A stretch of 64,000 nucleotides of DNA from Methylotenera oryzisoli_B (GCA_965613685.1 OZ277031.1:1612001-1676000); one strand, 5' to 3'; positions 7,776 to 16,488 are shown, counted from the stretch's first letter. The notes: generated from the letters alone by a model not told the origin. Numbers and translations are program-made.

Positions 7776-9629
7776 TTAGTCTTGGGCTTGGCGCTCTGCT
7801 GCTCTTTTTAATGCCGGTAGCGGTAGGTAGCGCTGATAACTAGACAAGGCTTCACTCTCTAAACTGGCGTTTACTATGACTGTAGGCCGCAAAAAAATCA
7901 CCAATTCGGTTTTTCGGCTGGCATCGTTATGACCAGTGAACAGTTTACCGAGGATAGGTAGCCTAGATAAGCCTGGCACTTTATCGGTATTTTTAAGTGC
8001 TTCATCCTGCATTAATCCGCCTAATATTGCGGTATTGCCACTGGCAATTTGCAACATGGATTCCATCTCACGCACTTGTATGATGGGAATCTGACTTTCC
8101 AGACCGGGTGTGGGGTCATTAGCCAAACCCACCACTCGCGATACGGTAGGCCTAACATTAATATTTACATGACCGATACGATTAATTTGTGGAGTGACCG
8201 TCATGACTACACCAACCGGCACGGTATGGGCAGTCGAGGTGTAAGTGGTCACGGCCTGACTGCCACTGCTGCCAGCCACCGTGTCGGACTTAACGGTGAA
8301 GTAGACCAAATTATCCACCACTTTGAGTACTGCTGTTTGATTATTTAACACCATTAACTTTGGACTGGATAACACCGCCGTTTTACCAAACTGCTCAAGC
8401 AGATTAATGGAAGCCGCTATGTTGCCAAACCTGCTATTAGTGTTGCTATAGGCAGCCACAAAACCGGCCACAGGCTTCACGCCAAAGGCATTGGCAGTGG
8501 TAATAGGCAAGCCGGTCAAGCCATTCACCGTCACTTGCGTGCCCAACTGCTGACCAAATGATAAGCCGCCGCCGGCACCGGCTATTTTTGCCCAATCTAT
8601 GCCAGCTTGATAACTGTCATTTAGACGCACCTCAACTATGGTTGCTTCGATCAGCACTTGTCGCCTCACACTGGCTAGCACTTGCTCAAGAAACTCATGT
8701 ACTTTTTCATGCTGTTTAACGGTGGCGCGCACGTTCACTATGCCGGCTTCACGGTTAATAATTACCGTAGCGGCATACAAGGTTTTGAATTCGTTTTTGG
8801 CCTCGTCCAAGTCCTTGCTTAAGTCTGCTTTGCTGGTTTCTTGCTTAGTTTCCTTGTTGGTTTTCTTATCTGCTTTATTAGCGGCTTTTTGACTAGTGGC
8901 TGACAAACTTTGGCCTCTTTTCACCATGATCTCTTTGTCGGTTTCTGCCAATATATCTTTGATGTTTTTTTCTAGCGTTTCCCAAAAATGGCTTTTTGAC
9001 TCGCTGCTGATGCCAGTACGCGAACTGTTGCTGCCGCCACTTAAATTGGTCCCGCCTTCCAATGCTCCCTTGCCGGTACCAGCGATTTCAGCCGCCGCGC
9101 CTATAAAGCCGGCCGTGTCTCTAGATAAATTAACGTAATCCACCGCATAGGTGCGCAAAACCGGCTGATCGGGGGCGATGCTTAATACCCCGCCAGATAG
9201 TTGATAGCTCAAATCTACCTGCTTAGCCAAACGCTCTAAAATGACCGGCAATGTTTGATTGACCGCATTTAAAGTGACGTTGCCTTTTACAGCAGGGTGA
9301 ATATCGATGTTCAATTTGCTGTCGCGCGCTATGGCGAACAACACCTCTTTAACCGGTGTATCGTAAACCACGATGCTGTATGTTGGCTCATCGATGTTGG
9401 CTTCGGGCGAAGCTAAATAAGGCTGATGGCTTAAGGTCTTGGGTATGCCGGTATTTAACTCTGCCGATGCCGGCATCGCATCATCGACCTTGGGGATGGG
9501 TTCGCTATTGGGCATGGGGCCATCTAGATGGCCGCTGGAAACTTGCATTTTGCTTAGCTGAGTGCAGGCGGACAAAGCGCTCAGGAGCATGGTGTCCAGT
9601 AGCAGTAATCGTATCGTGTTATTTTTCAC
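7776..9629 (-). CDS. mshL: MSHA-type pilus secretin MshL (lipoprotein)
   Basis: 617-residue outer membrane secretin that would form the exit channel of a type IV (MSHA-type) pilus. The signal peptide ends in the lipobox LSAC (Cys22). Then come an STN domain (about residues 80-135), a Lys-rich low-complexity insertion (about 240-270), a secretin N1-like domain with VLIEATIVEVRL, and the secretin core with VGVVMTVTPQI, GNTAILGGLMQDE and TELVIFLRPTVI. Only mshN-like follows; mshM, the ATPases and pilins are not in the window, so it is an outlying part of a pilus system or a remnant. Confidence 0.9.
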   Translation of the reverse strand: MKNNTIRLLLLDTMLLSALSACTQLSKMQVSSGHLDGPMPNSEPIPKVDDAMPASAELNTGIPKTLSHQPYLASPEANIDEPTYSIVVYDTPVKEVLFAIARDSKLNIDIHPAVKGNVTLNAVNQTLPVILERLAKQVDLSYQLSGGVLSIAPDQPVLRTYAVDYVNLSRDTAGFIGAAAEIAGTGKGALEGGTNLSGGSNSSRTGISSESKSHFWETLEKNIKDILAETDKEIMVKRGQSLSATSQKAANKADKKTNKETKQETSKADLSKDLDEAKNEFKTLYAATVIINREAGIVNVRATVKQHEKVHEFLEQVLASVRRQVLIEATIVEVRLNDSYQAGIDWAKIAGAGGGLSFGQQLGTQVTVNGLTGLPITTANAFGVKPVAGFVAAYSNTNSRFGNIAASINLLEQFGKTAVLSSPKLMVLNNQTAVLKVVDNLVYFTVKSDTVAGSSGSQAVTTYTSTAHTVPVGVVMTVTPQINRIGHVNINVRPTVSRVVGLANDPTPGLESQIPIIQVREMESMLQIASGNTAILGGLMQDEALKNTDKVPGLSRLPILGKLFTGHNDASRKTELVIFLRPTVIVNASLESEALSSYQRYLPLPALKRAAERQAQD

Positions 9630-9820
9630 GGATCATACCCTCCCAACTTAAATGACTGCACTAGTATCAGGTGCATTCATTTTGCGCTTCGAGCAGCAAA
9701 TAGCAAGCGCTATTTATAAAAATGCCATGTATTTACAATGAGTTAGATTTGATGGAGAGTAAATCTGTGGGCCCTGCTAACCGAGGCCAGATTAAGCCAT
9801 ATTTGGTCTAGCAGCCAAAA

Positions 9821-10027
9821 CTAGGTTGGATTTTTCTGTGTGCTGAGGGCTTTGACCAGCTCGGCTATGTCCCACTCGCAACCACCGCAACCGGTTAAAG
9901 CGCCGCTGCGTTGTGAAATGGCATCCACATCCAAACCTTGCTGAACCAACTTTTCTATATAGCCCCGAGTTGTGCCGCTGCACTGGCAAATTACCTCATC
10001 AGCAGATTGGGACAAATTAGTGGTCAT
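9821..10027 (-). CDS. BFD-like [2Fe-2S]-binding protein
   Basis: 68 residues from ATG 10027. The CQC near residue 16 and CGGC near residue 49 give the four-Cys C-x-C...C-x2-C [2Fe-2S] site of bacterioferritin-associated ferredoxin (Bfd), which reduces bacterioferritin to release iron. A TTG 36 bases upstream could extend it by 12 residues, but the shorter form starts at the family's usual point. No bfr gene is in view. It lies at the chromosomal edge of the tRNA-His island. Confidence 0.8.
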   Translation of the reverse strand: MTTNLSQSADEVICQCSGTTRGYIEKLVQQGLDVDAISQRSGALTGCGGCEWDIAELVKALSTQKNPT

Positions 10028-10117
10028 GGCTAGCTTGAGTGGGCAAAAATAATAATGGTTCAATTAAAAACTTAGCTATTGTAAACAACAGCATGCTAAT
10101 TCCGGCCTCACAAAAAC

Positions 10118-10145
10118 AAAAAAGCCCCACAACGCTGTGAGGCTT
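10118..10145 (-). terminator. Terminator, probably the original one of the tRNA-His unit
   Basis: On the minus strand AAGCCTCACA, loop GCGT, TGTGGGGCTTTTTTG: a 9-bp stem with one mismatch followed by T6. It sits immediately beyond the left tRNA-His fragment in the orientation of that tRNA. The intact tRNA-His is now 13.5 kb away, so the island has separated tRNA and terminator (inference). Confidence 0.7.
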
Positions 10146-10152
10146 AGAAATT

Positions 10153-10217
10153 TGGGGTGGCTGATGGGGCTCGAACCCACGACAACAGGAATCACAATCC
10201 ACTGAGCTACAGCCACC
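10153..10217 (-). pseudogene. tRNA-His remnant at the left island end (attL)
   Basis: Matches the intact tRNA-His (23687-23763) from the CCA end through the T arm and anticodon (GTG) stem, then joins directly to ACTGAGCTAC, missing 12 nt (TGGACTCTACCA in the intact copy, same strand) that cover part of the anticodon stem and D loop. It cannot fold a D/anticodon region. The 3' half is the chromosomal target copy; the part after CAATCC (10200) belongs to the element. Confidence 0.9.
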
Positions 10218-10372
10218 ATAGGGACTTAAACCTTACTGGTCCGCCATCTCTATATTTTCACCAATAAATTTTAACCGTCTGTCCTACTCAAAAAAGGACA
10301 AAAATAGGACAAACCTATTCACTTAACTAAGTGGTAATTATATCGTGACATTAATATAAATAAGCATAATTA
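10195..10372 (+). repeat. Left-end direct repeat, copy 1
   Basis: 178 bp, aligned by eye to 17369-17546 with about 8 mismatches and no gaps. It begins CAATCC/ACTGAGCTAC, runs through a tRNA-His 5'-half copy, a segment resembling the tRNA-Arg CCA end (TGGTCCGCC), and the paired AGGACA motifs. It holds no gene. Confidence 0.95.
10295..10312 (+). promoter_or_regulatory. Putative integrase arm-type sites, left end of element 1
   Basis: AGGACA at 10295 and again at 10306, exactly 11 bp (one helical turn) apart. The same pair with the same spacing occurs at 17469/17480 and beside the integrase at 23601/23612. An inverted copy, TGTCCT, lies at about 10280. Function is inferred from position. Confidence 0.5.
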
Positions 10373-10456
10373 ATACCAAATTAGTCTTTATTTATTAGGT
10401 AGTTTGCCGCGTAAACATAAATTAAGAATATAGTTTTATTTAGGCAGTGAATATCA

Positions 10457-10514
10457 GGCTGGTGTAACACCTTAGAAGAGCTTCATTATATAAATAACGT
10501 ATTGATTAATTGAA
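10457..10514 (+). promoter_or_regulatory. Shared leader motif upstream of the element 1 polymerase
   Basis: GGCTGGTGTAACAC (10457) with the perfect palindrome GGTGT-A-ACACC, then ATTGATTA (10501). Element 2 has GACTGGTGTACCAC (17716) and ATTGATTA (17769) at a similar place before its polymerase. Candidate operator or initiation site; 12 of 14 bases match in the first block. Confidence 0.35.
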
Positions 10515-10552
10515 TTTATATCTAAATTTGTTAGAAGTTAGGAGATCGATAA

Positions 10553-11899
10553 TTGACTTCAATTCAAGAAGCTAGCACTACATCTGGCATACCCTTAGAG
10601 GAGTTGAAAGCCCTGCTCGCGCTGCCTTATAAAAGTGGGACCTGTTTACCTAGACCCATGACACTTAATAGCCTTGGCTTTGCTAGAGGGGTTATTTCAG
10701 AGATTAGAGCGGAGCTAGACCTTAAGCTTAAGCAAAGTCGTAGAGATGCTCAGGCAAAGGTAGATAATACTTTCAGACTTATTATGTGTAACCTGGTGAG
10801 CTGTGTTTTTACAAGAGAAAGATTAGCGTTACCTGGCTCTAATTCCGCTTACGGTATAAATACCTATTATCACAAGCTATTTCTAACAAGAAGATCAGTA
10901 AAAGCAGTAGTTGGCGCATTAGAAGATAAATATATTAAAAGAAAGAAAGGCAATACTTATAAACACCAAGTAGATGGATACCAACCAACACCTGAACTAG
11001 AACTAAAGCTAATAACCCTTCTATATCTAACATATGAAACCTATAACCCACTAGAACCCCTAGTAATACTAAAAGCAGAGGAAGAAACAGTAGGAGAAAT
11101 AGAAGAAGAGCACATTATGCGGATACGTTCTCCAGGATTGTTTGATATTCCACTTAAAAATGATATGGACACTTCAATTGAGCTTGAAACAACCTATGCA
11201 AGTGATCAAGCTGCCTTAACAAGAATAAATGAAGCTTTATTAGGTGCTACATTCGCACTCAAAGGTCCTGTTAAACGTATCTACAGTCATGGTGACACAA
11301 TGCAAGGTGGTAGGTTATATGTAAGATTACAAAGCCTCCCAGACCGCAGGGCTAGAATTAGAATTAATACTCTATTTAATGGCATGCCAATAGCTGAAGT
11401 AGATTTATCAGCTAACCACCCTAGAATGCTAATGGCTCTTGAAGGGGAGCAACTCAGTGAGAACTTCTATGATCAAATTGCAGAAGACTCTTCTACCTCT
11501 AGAGATAAAGTTAAATATCTTTTGATGAAAATGATTGGTGCTAGGAATAGAGGGATTTCACTCGTCGTAAAAGAAGATGAGGCAAACTGGTACAAATCTA
11601 AATTCAAAATGACTGAAGCTGAAAGAAGAAGGATTGAGTCGGTCATAGAGGAAAAGTATCCGAAGCTTTATCCTTGGCTTTACAATGGCAGAGGCATTCA
11701 TTTGCAGGCTCTCGAAGGAGATATTCTGTTGGAGACGATGCTGACATTGCTAGACCAGCAAATACTCTCTCTCCCTATGCATGATGCTATATACGTTCAA
11801 CAAGAACACATCACTCAAGCCAAAACTGCCCTTGAGAATGCCTGGATGCATGCTTTAGGAGTAAACTTCAAACCATACACAAAAATAGATATGCCTTAG
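10553..11899 (+). CDS. TV-Pol-like superfamily A polymerase/primase, element 1
   Basis: 448 residues, probably the replication protein of the element. Residues 242-296 carry RIY, GGRLYVRLQ, then EVDLSANHPRML, which I read as polymerase motif A with Asp284 and the His-Pro pair. SRDKVKYLLMKMIGA (316-330) resembles the motif B helix with Arg and Lys. LQALEGDILLETML (384-397) resembles the helix before motif C. LPMHDAIYV (407-415) is motif C with His410-Asp411, as HDE in PolA. This set matches the TV-Pol family, proposed to be combined primase and polymerase in bacterial mobile elements and Sputnik. No 3'-5' exonuclease or helicase is seen; the N-terminal 230 residues are unassigned. Start is TTG 10553, with GGAG 8 bases upstream. 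The family call is from motifs only. Confidence 0.65.
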   Translation: MTSIQEASTTSGIPLEELKALLALPYKSGTCLPRPMTLNSLGFARGVISEIRAELDLKLKQSRRDAQAKVDNTFRLIMCNLVSCVFTRERLALPGSNSAYGINTYYHKLFLTRRSVKAVVGALEDKYIKRKKGNTYKHQVDGYQPTPELELKLITLLYLTYETYNPLEPLVILKAEEETVGEIEEEHIMRIRSPGLFDIPLKNDMDTSIELETTYASDQAALTRINEALLGATFALKGPVKRIYSHGDTMQGGRLYVRLQSLPDRRARIRINTLFNGMPIAEVDLSANHPRMLMALEGEQLSENFYDQIAEDSSTSRDKVKYLLMKMIGARNRGISLVVKEDEANWYKSKFKMTEAERRRIESVIEEKYPKLYPWLYNGRGIHLQALEGDILLETMLTLLDQQILSLPMHDAIYVQQEHITQAKTALENAWMHALGVNFKPYTKIDMP

Positions 11900-12153
11900 T
11901 GAAGGTTAGACTTACGAATCCATATGACGCTGTATGACTGATTTAAATTATCACTTTAGTATCATTACATATTCTTATTTAAACGTCGTACGATGCGATT
12001 GTGTGCGTTTTAGAGGCATTTTAGTGTAATTAGTCACCATATGCATGGTTTAATGGGTGAGTCATCTAGAGAAGATGCCTCAGCAGTAATTAACTGACGT
12101 TTACACAAAAAACGGGACACCATCGATGCGACCGATCAAATAAAACTTGCTTG

Positions 12154-12993
12154 CTAGTTGAGTTGACTTATTATTTTAAGTTTTAGAGAATCAAGTCCAG
12201 AATTTATGAAAAAATCCTGCCACCAAGGCTTGATGGAAAAGACAACCCTGCCTTGGCTTTTTAAATGAAAAATTACAACTTTGTCTGAAGGCTTAAATGC
12301 GATCCGCCCTTCATTATTGATGAATGAAGATATTGAGCTATTTTTCATAGTATCTATAAACGATGGACACTCTCTGTTCTTACATAATCTGTAGAAAGAA
12401 ATTAAATCTGAATGTTGAAATAGGTCTGAAGCAATTATTAACTCTCTATTACCATCTAAAAAATTGAATCTTTTATTTCGATATATCTCAACAATAGATT
12501 CAATCAGATTAGTACGATCGGCTTTATTATCAGATTTGACCATTCCATCAAATACTTCTGAGAACGTTTTTTTGAAAATACGGATCTGTTTTACCTGAAC
12601 AAGTTTAGCCATATCAGCGTTTATACCTTCGTTAGGGACCGGCGCACAGAATGAAACAAAATCCATGACCGAGGAAGGTTTATCGTTCAATATTACTATA
12701 GTAAATCTATCCCCAGCGTGCTTCCAGCTTGCTTGTTGGACGAAATTATCACGTATAAATTGAATTTGGCTATCATTTAGCGGGTCGGTGGTATCAATAA
12801 AAATTAATTTATTTGAAATCTCTGATGCTTTTGCTTTGACTAAAGCATTCCCAACACATGTCTTAGTTTGAAAAAATTTTAGATTTCTCTTTGTTTCAGC
12901 ACTCAATGATGAGATTGAGTTTGGCAGTTCATTCTCAGCATGACTTATAAATGATATGGACAACCCCAAAAATAAAATAATAATTTTTTTCAT
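12154..12993 (-). CDS. Exported protein with degenerate vWA-like domain
   Basis: 279 residues; not a named family to me. It has a clear signal peptide (MKKIIILFLGLSISFISHA, cleavage after SHA), so it is periplasmic or surface-exposed. LIFIDTTDPL (63-72), RTNLIESI (160-167) and LIIASDLFQHS (185-195) occur with the spacing of the three metal-site loops of a von Willebrand A domain (DxSxS, T, D), but the first loop is DTTDP, so the site is altered. VVIFHL and PWWQDFF close the fold. It starts 1 bp after the stop of the membrane protein gene, hence translationally coupled, and the two probably act together. Function unknown. Confidence 0.75.
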   Translation of the reverse strand: MKKIIILFLGLSISFISHAENELPNSISSLSAETKRNLKFFQTKTCVGNALVKAKASEISNKLIFIDTTDPLNDSQIQFIRDNFVQQASWKHAGDRFTIVILNDKPSSVMDFVSFCAPVPNEGINADMAKLVQVKQIRIFKKTFSEVFDGMVKSDNKADRTNLIESIVEIYRNKRFNFLDGNRELIIASDLFQHSDLISFYRLCKNRECPSFIDTMKNSSISSFINNEGRIAFKPSDKVVIFHLKSQGRVVFSIKPWWQDFFINSGLDSLKLKIISQLN

Positions 12994-12994
12994 T

Positions 12995-14404
12995 CTAAAA
13001 CCTACACTCCCCTAGCGCTTCAATGCGTGAAAACTTGTCAGCACTAATCTTAGTTAATTCTTTTTCAAAAACTTCAAAATCTTTAGCAAAAGTTTTTTTA
13101 TAGGCACCTGCTTTGTCTAATCGAGTTGTATCGTCAATTAAATAATCTTTAACATCTCTAAAGACTTTGACCAGATCGTAATCATCTGAATTTAAAAGTT
13201 TTGCTGATTTTAAGTTAATCTTTTTATCATTTCTAAATTTGTTATAAGTTGTTTCGTAAAGATTAACTAGACTTGTAAACTCTTTATCAAGATGCTCAAG
13301 AAGTTTTTTGTAATCCTCACTAACCTGTTCCATATCATTAATAGCTGTACTCCATAAATCTATTTCCTGGACACCTTCTTTTTTAGTCTTACTAATTATT
13401 TCCTTTATTTGCATTTGTGATTGAAGCCATGCTTCTCTCAATGCCATGGTTTTCTGACTAACTTTGCTCTTGATCTTTATTAGGGATCTATAAATGGCGC
13501 CATAACCAGGATATGGGTCATCCGCAAAATAGCCATCTATGTATGACACAACTGCTAATACAATACCAACGGAAATAATAAGTACCGCAGTAACATCAAG
13601 GGTTGAAACCTTATCCCATGGCGACCATTCCCAATGGGATAAGATTCCACTATCGCCTAATGTTTCACTACTTTGAGCTTTAACAATGGCATCCCTAAAA
13701 ATACCCATATTGGCATTTAGAAGAACGATAATAAACATGTGAAGTAATAAAAATAATGAAAGGGAAACTCTACTAAATTGATTTTCAGCGTGAATTATTC
13801 GCCCCATCAACAATCTTCCGATCATATAGCAGGAAATAATATTGACCGCAGCTTGAGATATGCCAATTGACATTGCTTGATTTCGTGTCACAGAATCACC
13901 AGACATCATCATTGAGTAATTAACAATTGATTCTATTATGAATAAGCTTATTAGAACGAGCCATTGAAATAAATTACCATCGCTGTTGACGGGAAGCAAT
14001 GCCAGGCTGTGATGTTTCTTAAAATCTAAAAAATTTTTCTTTTTAAGCTCGAATTCATTATGTAACTCCCTTAATTCAATTTCCTCTTTGTCCAAATTGA
14101 AATTTTTCGTAGAGTGTAACTCACTATGAACTTTAGATTCTTTCAAAGAAACATCAGATTTAGCCAAATTTATATCAGCATTTGATTGAAGTTGGTGGAA
14201 ATACTCCTGGGCTTTAATGTATTGAGCGTGATGGAAGTTTTGAAGAGCTTGCTCGGCTTTATAAATTACCTTTGGGAGGTTGTCTACGTTAACGTCAAGC
14301 TCAATATTAGCCTCAGCTCTGGCTGACGTTTCAATATCTTTGTGAGGAAATTTTGGAATTGAGTCAAATTTTTTGTGTTCCCCAGGAATGTTAGGTTTTG
14401 CCAT
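12995..14404 (-). CDS. Tetraspan membrane protein with flanking coiled coils
   Basis: 469 residues, unknown family. A charged helical N-terminal region (about 40-130, with strong heptad character) is followed by four predicted membrane helices at about 146-164, 177-198, 211-230 and 268-288, a DDPYPGYG segment just after the last (295-302), and a long helical C-terminal region (300-460). Both termini are soluble helices. It is upstream of and coupled to the exported vWA-like gene. The plan (membrane core, long cytoplasmic coiled coil, periplasmic partner) resembles membrane sensor or defence modules, but no MotA/ZorA motif is seen. Confidence 0.75.
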   Translation of the reverse strand: MAKPNIPGEHKKFDSIPKFPHKDIETSARAEANIELDVNVDNLPKVIYKAEQALQNFHHAQYIKAQEYFHQLQSNADINLAKSDVSLKESKVHSELHSTKNFNLDKEEIELRELHNEFELKKKNFLDFKKHHSLALLPVNSDGNLFQWLVLISLFIIESIVNYSMMMSGDSVTRNQAMSIGISQAAVNIISCYMIGRLLMGRIIHAENQFSRVSLSLFLLLHMFIIVLLNANMGIFRDAIVKAQSSETLGDSGILSHWEWSPWDKVSTLDVTAVLIISVGIVLAVVSYIDGYFADDPYPGYGAIYRSLIKIKSKVSQKTMALREAWLQSQMQIKEIISKTKKEGVQEIDLWSTAINDMEQVSEDYKKLLEHLDKEFTSLVNLYETTYNKFRNDKKINLKSAKLLNSDDYDLVKVFRDVKDYLIDDTTRLDKAGAYKKTFAKDFEVFEKELTKISADKFSRIEALGECRF

Positions 14405-14529
14405 TTTAAAGCCTCACTATAAATTTATAGTTCTTTATAATATAAAAAAATACTTTTAATTTTGTTTATAAATAACTTTATTACAACAACCAATGGTTCT
14501 TAATCGCTTCTTATGCGGTTAAAGTGAAT

Positions 14530-14799
14530 TCATTGGAGCTTTTTCAGCTGGAGCAAATAAACGCCAGCAATTACATCAATGACCACCCAAATGAATTTCG
14601 ATAAGTAGATTGCTGAAAAAGGGTTAAAAAGAATGGCTATGACTATTAACACCCCCTTAGTTTTACCATCTAGCAATGCCCAGCCTTTGATAATCAAGTA
14701 TATGACGCCAAGACAGACTGTCACACGCAAAAACTCATAATACGCATAAGGTAGGGGTAATGCGGCTATAAAAAGAAGTGCTGCAATCATCTTGTTCAT
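14530..14799 (-). CDS. Small membrane protein, DUF6804-like
   Basis: About 89 residues from ATG 14799, which has an AGAGGA ribosome site 5 bases upstream; the frame is open further but that start has no such site. Three hydrophobic helices, with LPYAYYEFLRVTVC, ILFNPFSAIYL and WVVIDV, the residue pattern of the DUF6804 family. Function of that family is not known. It is upstream of the membrane/vWA pair (125 bp) and divergent from the nuclease. Confidence 0.7.
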   Translation of the reverse strand: MNKMIAALLFIAALPLPYAYYEFLRVTVCLGVIYLIIKGWALLDGKTKGVLIVIAILFNPFSAIYLSKFIWVVIDVIAGVYLLQLKKLQ

Positions 14800-14927
14800 A
14801 AAAATCCTCTTTAATAACCTTGTCCTGAGTAGGATAATAATCCTTATTATTGAAAACAACAAATGAGTGTATTAATAAGTGAAAGCATTGATTCTTGCTC
14901 TTGCATTACCATTTTCTGCGGTGAAAT

Positions 14928-15644
14928 ATGAAAACTAAAAAACTACTATTTATAGGTGAGCCTACGAAAAAATTGATTGTATTTCTGGCCCTTCAGTTTT
15001 TTATTGGCTTAAGTTACGCTGGGACGTTAATTGGAAGGGTAGTAGGAATTAGTGATGGCGACACAATAACTGTTCTTGATTCAAACAATAAACAAACCAA
15101 AGTAAGACTAAATGAAATTGACACGCCAGAATTGGGGCAACCTTATGGTGCTAAATCTAAACAAGGGCTATCTGACTTAATTTATGAGAAAACAGTCACA
15201 ATAGAAACACAATCTAAGGACAAATATGGAAGAGCTTTAGGTAGAGTCTATCTTGATAGCACCGATATAAATTCTGAAATGATAAAGCGTGGATTAGCGT
15301 GGGTTTATAGGCAATATTCAAAAGATAAATCGTTGCTATTATTAGAATCAGCGGCTAGATTAAACAGAATAGGATTGTGGAGCTTACCAGAGTCTCAGAG
15401 AATTCCTCCATGGGAATGGAGAAGGGATAATAAACGTAACCAAAATAGTGAATTAGGAAACAATCTTGGTTATGAAATAGTAAAAAAAATTAATGCATCA
15501 AAAGATGGATTTGTGTGTGACGGCAAGAGAAAATGTAGTCAGATGATCAATTGCTCAGAAGCCATATTTTATCTAGAAACTTGCGGCTTGCCTCAATTAG
15601 ATGGTAATAAAAATGGTATTCCTTGTGAAAGTATTTGTAAATGA
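14928..15644 (+). CDS. Exported thermonuclease (SNase) with C-terminal Excalibur domain
   Basis: 238 residues. N-terminal hydrophobic segment (about 15-31, ending SYAG) suggests export. SNase fold with SDGDT (42-46), VRLNEIDTPE (59-68) and KYGRALGRVY (99-108) supplies the Ca2+ and catalytic Asp/Arg residues of staphylococcal nuclease. Residues 190-238 form an Excalibur domain: paired Cys and the DGNKNGIPCE calcium loop. It would hydrolyse extracellular or periplasmic DNA and RNA. Genes of this type are frequent cargo of islands. Divergent from the DUF6804-like gene. Confidence 0.9.
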   Translation: MKTKKLLFIGEPTKKLIVFLALQFFIGLSYAGTLIGRVVGISDGDTITVLDSNNKQTKVRLNEIDTPELGQPYGAKSKQGLSDLIYEKTVTIETQSKDKYGRALGRVYLDSTDINSEMIKRGLAWVYRQYSKDKSLLLLESAARLNRIGLWSLPESQRIPPWEWRRDNKRNQNSELGNNLGYEIVKKINASKDGFVCDGKRKCSQMINCSEAIFYLETCGLPQLDGNKNGIPCESICK

Positions 15645-15783
15645 TGAGCATGCTTCACGCTACGAATGCAAAGGTTTAGAGCCATCATCACCATTCTCTT
15701 TTGAATATAGCGCTTCCTTTAGCCATTCATTTAGGGGTGTTTTGGAGGTTAAAAGGTAATAGTTTGTCAATGAAGGATTTGAT

Positions 15784-16488
15784 ATGGGAAAACTCATCAC
15801 GGCATTACTAACAGCAATATTACTGATTATAAGTAGCGTGGGAGCTGCTGGCGCATTAGAGGATGCTAGCAAGGCTTATGCAAGTGGTGATTATGCAAAA
15901 GCGGCTAAGCTTAACAAGTTAGCAGCAGCACAAGGTTTTGCACAGGCGCAATATAACCTAGGGATAATGTATGCTAACGGACAAGGCGTAGTGAAGAACG
16001 ATGTTGAGGCTGTTAAGTGGTATAAGTTAGCAGCAGCACAAGGCGATGTAATGGCACAATTAAATCTAGGCGGAATGTATGCTAACGGACAAGGTGTAGT
16101 GAAGAACGATGTTGAGGCTGTTAAGTGGTATAAGTTAGCAGCAGCACAAGGTTTTGCACAGGCGCAATCTAACTTAGGGATAATGTATGCTGAAGGGGAG
16201 GGGGTTGTAGAGAACGATGTTGAGGCTGTTAAATGGTATAAGTTAGCAGCAGCACAAGGTTTTGCACAGGCGCAATCTAACTTAGGGATAATGTGCGCTA
16301 AAGGGGAAGGGGTTGTGCAGGATTATGTTGTAGCACACATGTGGTCTAATTTAGCTGCAGCACAAGGGAATGCAAAAGCTATTGAATTTAGGGCATTAAT
16401 AGAAGAATTAATTACACCACAACAAATAGCCGAAGCCCAAAAACTTGCACGTGAATGCTTGGCTAAGAAATATAAAGGTTGTTATTAA
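15784..16488 (+). CDS. Sel1-repeat (SLR) protein, exported
   Basis: 234 residues: signal peptide (1-22, SSVGAAGA) and then four or five 36-residue Sel1 repeats with the WYKLAAAQG, AQ.NLGIMYA and G.GV..D..EA pattern, and a C-terminal helical tail ending KKYKGCY. SLR proteins are scaffolds for protein contacts, often in the periplasm. The repeats are almost identical at the DNA level. ATG 15784 follows a weak ribosome site. Partner unknown. Confidence 0.9.
   Translation: MGKLITALLTAILLIISSVGAAGALEDASKAYASGDYAKAAKLNKLAAAQGFAQAQYNLGIMYANGQGVVKNDVEAVKWYKLAAAQGDVMAQLNLGGMYANGQGVVKNDVEAVKWYKLAAAQGFAQAQSNLGIMYAEGEGVVENDVEAVKWYKLAAAQGFAQAQSNLGIMCAKGEGVVQDYVVAHMWSNLAAAQGNAKAIEFRALIEELITPQQIAEAQKLARECLAKKYKGCY
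15919..16350 (+). repeat. Four 108-bp tandem units coding Sel1 repeats
   Basis: TTAGC(A/T)GCAGCACAAGG recurs at 15919, 16027, 16135, 16243 and 16351, exactly 108 bp apart. Units 1 and 3/4 share long identical stretches. Such arrays can gain or lose units by slippage while staying in frame. Confidence 0.95.
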
